Assembly (NCBI GenBank): GCA_900155495.1
Contig: FTLJ01000171.1
Span: forward strand, 1-64,000
DNA length: 64,000 nucleotides
Reading direction: 5' to 3'
Source: Porogramme epimiltina
Lineage: Eukaryota; Basidiomycota; Agaricomycetes; Polyporales; Polyporaceae
Position numbers and translations under genes: made by a program. This document shows positions 57,976 to 64,000 of this stretch, one piece after another. Position 1 is the first letter of the stretch, and every line of letters starts with the position of its first letter. The notes beneath the pieces are model-generated. The model was not told the origin of the DNA and ran no database searches. It saw only the letters and a program-made list of their open reading frames with translations.

Positions 57976-59515
57976 TCACGGAGGGCGAGGGCTGGGCGGA
58001 CGGGCTGGACTGAGAGAGGAGGTGGGCGAGATGCGAGCGAGGGTCGACGGCGTTCGAGGGCGTGCTGGGGTCGGAAGATATGAAAAGGAGAAGGCGGGTG
58101 GGGCGGGCGGGAGGCGTAGATATAGCAGAGGACAAGGAACGTTGGTCGCGCGCGGATCTGAGCGTGAGCGCGAGATGGAAGGAGAGGGGGGTGGCCGAGG
58201 CGAATGTCCGAGTCGTTGCGGGCGATACAATTCAGAGTTTTGCCTTTGCCCGGTGACGATATGGCCCCCGCGACAGCGCACGTGGGCCACCCCCCCACCG
58301 CCGCTGACAAAGCATCCCGCCCTCTCTTGCGCCCGACGCCGCCCTCCTCTCTGCAATTTTACCCCCCGCCTGCCCCGCCACCGACCGCGGCCGTGTCGGG
58401 CAGACAGCCCCTGTCGAGCTTGCAGGGCGCGCCCAGACCCGCCCCGCGCGCGCGCAACATCACCTGCTCTGCTCTCTCCCCGCACGCTCCCATCCCGCAC
58501 GCACGTTCGCGGCCTCGCTTCTTCCCGGCCACCCTCGGACACCAGACACGGGTCGCCAGCCCTGCGTGTGGCCCCGTGTCATCCGTCCAACGAATAACGT
58601 TTCCGTCGCCGTCGACTCCTCGCCCGCCGTGGAAATCCCCTCACAGCGAATGGGATCGAGCACGGGGACCACTGCCGCCCCCCTCGGCATCTCCCACCTC
58701 GGCGACTTCCCCTTCCTCGCGCCGTCTTCGACCGCCCTGGAGTCTGACAACACGATCGCCATACGCCCACGTCCCCGCCGCTTCCATGATGCCCCACCCC
58801 GCCCGTCGCGTCGGTGTTCGGCCCCCATGTTCTCCCCCGCCCGTCCTCTCAGGTGTGCGCTGATACGGTTTTGTTCCTCGTTGTCCCGGAGAGGTGCCGT
58901 CCCATACGTAAACATTTAGTGTTTGCCTTGACGCAGCCAATGAGTGTGAGCCCAATTAGGTCCGGTGGCCCAAGGGCTCGATAGCTTGTGCGCTCCAGAC
59001 AAGGCACAGAGTCCCCGAACACTCTGCCAATAGTTCTGGGAGGAGGAGCTCTCGTGACCAGACATCAAGATTAGGCTAGGTTGCTTCTGACGGGTTTCCA
59101 TTTGAGTGCAGGGCTCTAGATTCAGTCAAATGTGCATAGAGCTGCTGGTGCCTAGATGAACAGAATACAGACCCTTCATTCCTCTCCCTTAATATCACTA
59201 TCACAGATGGTGATTGGATGCCATGACATTACAGTGAAGAGTTGAAGCTTCAGATGTGAATTTGAAACCACACTTTGTAACTTCAAATGGATGAACACCA
59301 TTTGTTCTGAATATAGTATAATGGAATCATGTGATCATAGTTGGCACATTCTTTACAACATCGTGCTGACTAAAATTCACATGGTGAGTCATTTCAAGGC
59401 TTAGTCAGCTGATTGAAGGGGGGGGGGGGGGTATATAAACCCCTAGAGCTTCTAAATTTGCTTCTCTTCCATCTCTCCACCTCCCCCCATTGTGCTCTTC
59501 AAGTACACACACATC
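57976..59515. promoter_or_regulatory. KCS1 upstream region and boundary of AT-rich island
   Basis: From 57976 to about 58920 the DNA is GC/pyrimidine-rich and open in several frames on both strands, which I take as composition, not genes. From about 59100 the composition changes sharply to AT-rich (tataatggaatcatgtgatcatag). A run of 14 G at 59418-59431 is followed at once by TATATAAA (59432-59439), 77 nt before the orphan-gene ATG. Confidence 0.5.
59418..59439 (+). promoter_or_regulatory. G14 tract joined to TATA box
   Basis: Fourteen G residues are followed directly by TATATAAA. The distance to the ATG at 59516 (77 nt) fits a TATA box of the orphan gene. The G run itself may be a slippage-prone or structured element. 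Confidence 0.6.
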
Positions 59516-60975
59516 ATGTCGACTATTCCCCTCTCAACTGCTTCATCTTCCCCTACTTCTGCTACTACGGAAGTAATGTCCAACTGCATCTCATTGCAAG
59601 GCCTCCATCCAGTGTCAGCTGTGCAATTTGTAAGTTTTATTGTCAGATTTATGAATATATATTTATTAACATCTATACAGGATCCATCATTGTCTTCGAC
59701 ATTTCCACACATGTACTATGACAATGCATCACCTCATTTTATTCGGTGCAACACATGTAATGTCATACATGTTGTAGGTACTAGTGATGGTAAGTTTGTT
59801 TAGATACTTTGATTATTGGATTTAAATCTCATTTATTCTTTGTCTATAGGTGCTTTAGTCCACTTTCAATACACAGTCAATGAAATGGCTCGCTTTAAGC
59901 CTGTAGACAACATGCCGCATCTGCTAGTTCAACATGCCCATCCTATATTCTTAAATCTTCCAGCCTCTATCAAATCATGGATTCTCTCTACACCCTCCCC
60001 TTTGCCTACTATGCCCTCCCCTTCACCTGCTATGAAACAGCCTTCCGACTCTGTATCTCTTCAACCACTGGTTCTATCAACCAAAGATGAAATCTGCGTT
60101 ACAACCACCCCTTCTGCTTTATCACTGAAATACCCATCTGCTATTAAAACATCCATTTTTAAACCCCTTAAACAGATCCACATACCTGAACATCCTTTTC
60201 CTACCTACGATTTGTTGACAAACCATGTTATTACATCTGTCGCTATCCGCCCTCTTTTCAAACATTACCAGACTGCTCTTCCTTCACCTGCACTATCAGT
60301 ACCACCCCCTCCTTCCCCTGATCAGCCTGTGTCACCATTACCTACCCCTCACCCCTCTCAACCATCAAAGGGCCCCACAAAACCTTCTATATCACTCATC
60401 CTCCCTCACAAGGTGATGAAGAGCACCCTTCCACCAACACTAGTGGGCAGGTCATTCAGCGGGCCTACCTTCCACCAAACTGCACCAGGACTACCAGCCT
60501 CAAAGGACACAAGTGATAATGGTACAGGTGAGTCAACGACCTCATTTTCTGATGTCTAACTATTACTCATTGCGACATAGGGTCTTCACTGTCCTATGGT
60601 GGAAGCATTGCCCTCAAGCTTGCCCTAGACTGGGTTGATGCAATCAAAGATTTCCTCGACAAACACCACCACCAAGGTGGCCCAGGGCCCTCTGCTGGGC
60701 AAGCCTACAAGGAGATGGTCGCAACAGTGAAGGAGGTGGACATGCAGAAGAACTGCATTGGCTTCCAAGCCATCAAAGTATGTGGCAATGATCTGCACCG
60801 CTGTGGCCGACGTTGCTGACATAATCCATCACAGGAATCAGAGCTCCACATCGCGCTGCGGCAACTCCGAAACGCCAACATCACTGGCACACAGGCGCGC
60901 CCGAGCCAGCTCGCCGGAGAGATCCTCCAAGCTTGGCGCAAGCGGTGGCCCAAGAGCTCCGCGAGGGCCCAGTAG
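59516..60975 (+). CDS. Orphan protein in an AT-rich island, function unknown
   Basis: Not recognised. Six exons joined by clear short introns (gtaagt donors at about 59631, 59790 and 60528): MSTIPLSTASSSPTSATTEV..., YYDNASPHFIRCNTCNVIHVVGTSD, ALVHFQYTVNEMARFKPVDN, HLLVQHAHPIFLNLPASIKSW, a long Pro/Ser-rich middle, SSLSYGGSIALKLALDWVDAIKDFLDKHHH, then ESELHIALRQLRNANITG. A CxxC pair (CNTC) is the only metal-like motif. Exons 1-5 are AT-rich; the last (60837-60975) has ordinary GC-rich host codon use, so the gene is compositionally chimeric. The C-terminal 120 residues look helical. Origin by transfer, transposon capture or local AT drift cannot be told apart from this window. Confidence 0.6.
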
Positions 60976-61289
60976 GAAACGGCGATGGCGAGGGCAGAGC
61001 GCGCGCACACGGAGGCTGAAGCGCCGATGGAGGGGAAGGACGCCGTCCGGTGACGCCCCGCTGGGCGAGGCGCACGCGGACGGACACCATGTGTGGTCAT
61101 TACGGACCCGGCGGCTGCTGCTACCCTATGTCTACCCACGAACAAACTAGCAATGTGTCAGTAACGTATGCGTGCGGCTATGTGTACAATGCGATTCCGG
61201 ACTCAGTGTGAGATAAAGAACTACAGCGGGACTGCGGAAAAGTCTAGTGCGAACACGAACGAGCGCGAGAGGGAGAGGAGCCTCCTATC
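60976..61289. other. Convergent 3' region, orphan gene / FHL1-like gene
   Basis: This 314-nt gap is GC-rich up to 61120 and then near average. It holds no supported gene. Confidence 0.35.
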
Positions 61290-63364
61290 CTACAAAGTCG
61301 TGATGTCTACGGTGGGCTCCTCGAGCCTGCGGCGCTTAGAAGCGGGGGCGTCAGAGGGCTCGTCATCATCCACCACGACGATGGGCGAAGGCCCGTCGGT
61401 CGGAGGTGCATCCGCCGGACCAGACGCGGACGCCAGGGGCGCCTCGCCGGCGGACGGAGATTGTGCGCCCGAGGGTTTCGGGACCCGGGGAGGCAGCGGG
61501 GTAGTGGTGAACGGGCCGGCCGAGGGCGTGTCCGTGCGCGCAGAAGCCCCGGCTGGGGTCGCACCACGGCCCGGTGGGCCACCACGCCCTCGACGGCCGC
61601 GGCCGCGGCCACGCCCACGGCCACCCTCGGCCTTGAGCTTCTCCTTGTAGTAGCGGACGATGTAGGCCTGGAGAATCTCGAGGGCCTTCTGGGCGCCGAG
61701 CGCCTCCAGGTCCTGGAGGTGTTGTGGCGTCAGGTGTGAGAAGATCTCCGGGTTGAGGATGAGCGTGTTCTCGTGCAGGACTATGGGCTTGGGCGGAGCG
61801 CTCCCACCTGCGGGTGTGTGGGATGCTGGCACGGGGCCAACCACGATCGGTATGCGGACAGACGCTGGTATCGTGGGGAATGGAGTCGCTGACGGTGCTC
61901 CGGAACTCGGGGGTGACGCCTGTGGCAGTGAGGTCGCATGGGTTGTCGGTGGGCTTGTTTGCGCAGACGGTGGAGAACCGGCCGGAGCTGGTGTGGCTTG
62001 GAGTTGAGGAGCAGGGGATGGAACGGAGGGCGGGACGATTTCCTCTGTCTTCACGGAAGAGATAGAGGGAGCAGCCGGCGCAGGGGTAGTTGAGGTGGAT
62101 GCCGACGGGAAAGTGGTCGTCTTGAAGGCAAGAGGGGTAGAGGTCAATGGAGGGGGCAACGGCGCACCCTTGGGATCTCCCTTCACACTCCTCTTGAGTG
62201 GTGGTTCCAGAGGGACAACCGCCTTTGTCTTCTTCCCCCCTACTTTGCCATCCTTTCCTCCCTGACCAGCGGCAACGGCATTCTTCCGAGCATCGAGCTC
62301 CTCGAAAGAATGCTCATGAGCCTCGTCGACTCCCCAGAGTGCGCCCTTGCCTTTCTCGTCCTTCGGACGTAGAAGCTTCTTAAAGCCCGGATTGGACGAT
62401 AAATTGTGACGAACAGAGCTCTGAGGGCCGGTGACGTCAGGATACCGTTTGGGAAGGGGCTCATAGGATTCTGCTTACCTCCCAATCCTTGCTGCAGTAC
62501 TTGTACCAGTCGTACGTGTCCTTGATCCATTGGCAGATCTCCTGCAGCGACGCCTTGCCCCCGAGGGCCTTGATAGCACGATAACATAGTTGAGCATAAG
62601 TTAGCTGCGGCTTCGGTGGCATGACCTCCGGAACGGGCAGGGGCGGGGAGGGCGCATCCGGCTTCTTGCGTTTCTTTCCATTCGATTTGTGAGGAATTGC
62701 ATTGGAGTTGGGGAGTGCTGACTCCTCCCGTGGGGGAATCTTGGGAGCCGCGACAGGGACATGGGTAGGCGGCGGTGACTCAGACGGGAGGGAGGAGGGA
62801 GGCGAGTAAGATGTGATATCGACAGAAGGCGAACGTGCGCGGTTGCCGGAGGACTGGGAGCTGGGCGAGGGGGAGTCCTCTGGGGGTGCGGGAGGGGGGA
62901 GGATGAAATGAAAGGTGCGCGAGGCGATCTGTATCTGTGAGCTGGTGCAAGCGGTCAGATAAGGAACGTCGTCGAGGGAGGTAAAAGACGCACCGGTCGC
63001 CCAAGGGGACCTTACTGCCACTACCCGACCAGACCCCGTCGACCCACGCGCCATTGCGGCCTATCACGAGGAGGACAAAGCGCTCCTCGTCCTCGTCATA
63101 CTCTATCTTCGCGTGCAGACGCGACACGCTCTTGAGAGGGCCGAGGTCCACGTCTACCTGGGGGTTGTCGGAGGTGGAGGCGGTATTCGCTGGGACGCAG
63201 CGGCGGCCGATGGTGACGGTGAGGGTCTGGAGATAGTAGGTGAAGTTGGGGAAGACGAGGGAGTAGTACGCGCTGATCTTGTCGGGGAGGGGCTCTGCAG
63301 CCTCCGGGGGCGGGGAGACGAGAGGCATTGGGGTATCTTGGGGGCGGGAGATGACTGTGGCCAT
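61290..63364 (-). CDS. FHA plus forkhead transcription factor, FHL1-like
   Basis: Fhl1-type factors control ribosomal-protein genes through Ifh1 in yeasts. The FHA domain is residues about 30-150: YYLQTLTVTIGRRC, VDLGPLKSVSRLHAKIEYDE, RFVLLVIGRNGAWVDGVW (the phospho-Thr site RxxSRLHA and NG pattern), followed after an intron by IQIASRTFHFILP. The forkhead reads QLTYAQLCYRAIKALGGKASLQEICQWI, DWYKYCSKDWESSVRHNLSSNPGFKKLLRPKDEKGKGALWGVDE (helix 3 SVRHNLS). The C-terminus is Pro/Ser-rich with a Gly/Arg run (61558-61630) and KRRRLEE. Four exons. It starts at MATVISRPQDT. Divergent from the MTFP1-like gene. Confidence 0.88.
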
Positions 63365-63661
63365 GGCGGGCGTTGGCGGAGAGGTGACCGGGCACGTTCG
63401 ACTGGCCCCCGCCAACAGGCGCCTTGTCGCCCTCTGCCGGCAAATGCCGGGCCCCGCGCTATGCGGATTTGGGCTTGTCTTCGATTCCGCTGCCGCTGCC
63501 GCCCCCACGCGTCGCCCCGCTCGACCCCTCCTTCCGTCCAGGCCCGTCCGAGTCCCGAGTCCGACCCCCGTCCTCGGCCGTCCGCCCCGCCTTTCTGCCA
63601 CCGCCGCACCTTTCCCCCACTCCCGCTCGTCCACCCCGCCTGCCACCTCACTCGCGCCGCC
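63365..63661. promoter_or_regulatory. Divergent promoter, FHL1-like / MTFP1-like
   Basis: This 297-nt gap is strongly pyrimidine-rich on the plus strand, mainly C/T runs. No TATA or CCAAT box is clear. Confidence 0.4.
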
Positions 63662-64000
63662 ATGCCAGAACCACTCAAGGGCCTCGAGAAGGAGATCGAC
63701 ACGCTCGCCGACAAGGATGTCGACTCCACCGACTCCGACCTCCGCTACATGGCCTACGGCGCGCGCCTGCGAACCGCCCTCCGCGCGGGCCACCGCTATA
63801 TAGCCTATGTGAGCACCCCGCCCGCCCGCCCCGCCGACCATAGCGATAGATTCACGCCAGACCAGTGACGTCGGCGAAGCCTTCCGGCCCGTCGTCCACC
63901 CCGCCGTCGTGACCGCCGCATACGGCATCTCGTGGCTCTACCTCGCAGGGTGAGCACTTTGCGCCATGCGCCTTCGCTAGCACCTGCACATGCTCACCGG
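63662..64000 (+). CDS. Mitochondrial fission process protein 1 (MTFP1/MTP18)-like, 5' part only
   Basis: MTFP1 is an inner-membrane protein affecting mitochondrial division. Exon 1 (63662-63808) encodes MPEPLKGLEKEIDTLAD..., then SDLRYMAYGARLRTALRAGHRYIAY. Exon 2 (63861-63949) gives TSDVGEAFRPVVHPAVVTAAYGISWLYLAG, matching the family SxVGEAFRPxxxP and AYGISW pattern. The third exon lies beyond the window edge, so the gene is cut off. The start is the first ATG. Confidence 0.9.

Noticed and set aside
58261..58863. 200-codon plus-strand open frame, Pro/Ser/Arg-rich
   Set aside because: Low-complexity, no homology pattern, and other frames are also open; it reflects GC/pyrimidine composition of the KCS1 upstream region.

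Overview
The window looks like nuclear DNA of a filamentous basidiomycete (Agaricomycetes, most likely a polypore-type wood decayer). Coding sequence is GC-rich. Almost every gene is split by many short introns of about 50-65 nt with GT..AG borders, sometimes leaving micro-exons. Genes are densely packed on both strands, and several proteins are typical of that group: a GPI-anchored GH128 glucanase, a Ure2p-like glutathione transferase, a MYND-finger protein and a Ser/Thr-rich single-pass membrane protein. All splice sites and starts were read by eye; no transcript data or database search was available. I recognise or can outline 34 protein genes. I see no rRNA, tRNA, CRISPR array or complete transposon.

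Layout. 0-11.5 kb: NC2-beta/Dr1, a MAK32-type PfkB protein, a Lys5/Sfp-type phosphopantetheinyl transferase, an IVY1-like BAR protein, mitochondrial aspartyl-tRNA synthetase, an AcpS-type phosphopantetheinyl transferase, IBA57 and COA5/PET191. 11.8-22.7 kb: GH128 glucanase, glutathione transferase, the METTL3/IME4 m6A methyltransferase, an Sfr1/Mei5-like recombination factor, a basidiomycete membrane protein and SND2/TMEM208. 22.8-29.1 kb: SNAPC4-like Myb protein, TAF8, riboflavin kinase and the spliceosomal CWC21. 29.5-39.2 kb: ARG8, HEM1 (5-aminolevulinate synthase), a WKF-domain nucleolar protein, ARL1 and a Cdt2-like WD40 protein. 40-47 kb: MYND protein, LYS12 and an MFS transporter. 47.3-58 kb: an unrecognised nuclear-looking protein with an array of SUMO-consensus motifs, an ABHD5-like hydrolase, mitochondrial uS11, QCR9 and the inositol hexakisphosphate kinase KCS1. 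59-61 kb: an AT-rich island carrying an orphan gene. 61.3-64 kb: a FHA-forkhead FHL1-like factor and, cut by the window edge, an MTFP1-like gene.

Most genes are housekeeping and do not form a biosynthetic cluster. Two themes recur. First, nuclear genes for mitochondrial proteins are frequent and often sit head to head over short shared promoters (AspRS/AcpS, IBA57/COA5, uS11m/QCR9, and FHL1/MTFP1 as a mixed pair). Second, several parts of the core transcription machinery are present (NC2-beta, SNAPC4, TAF8, FHL1). The most novel material is the multi-SUMO-site protein at 47.3-49.1 kb and the compositionally chimeric orphan gene at 59.5-61 kb.
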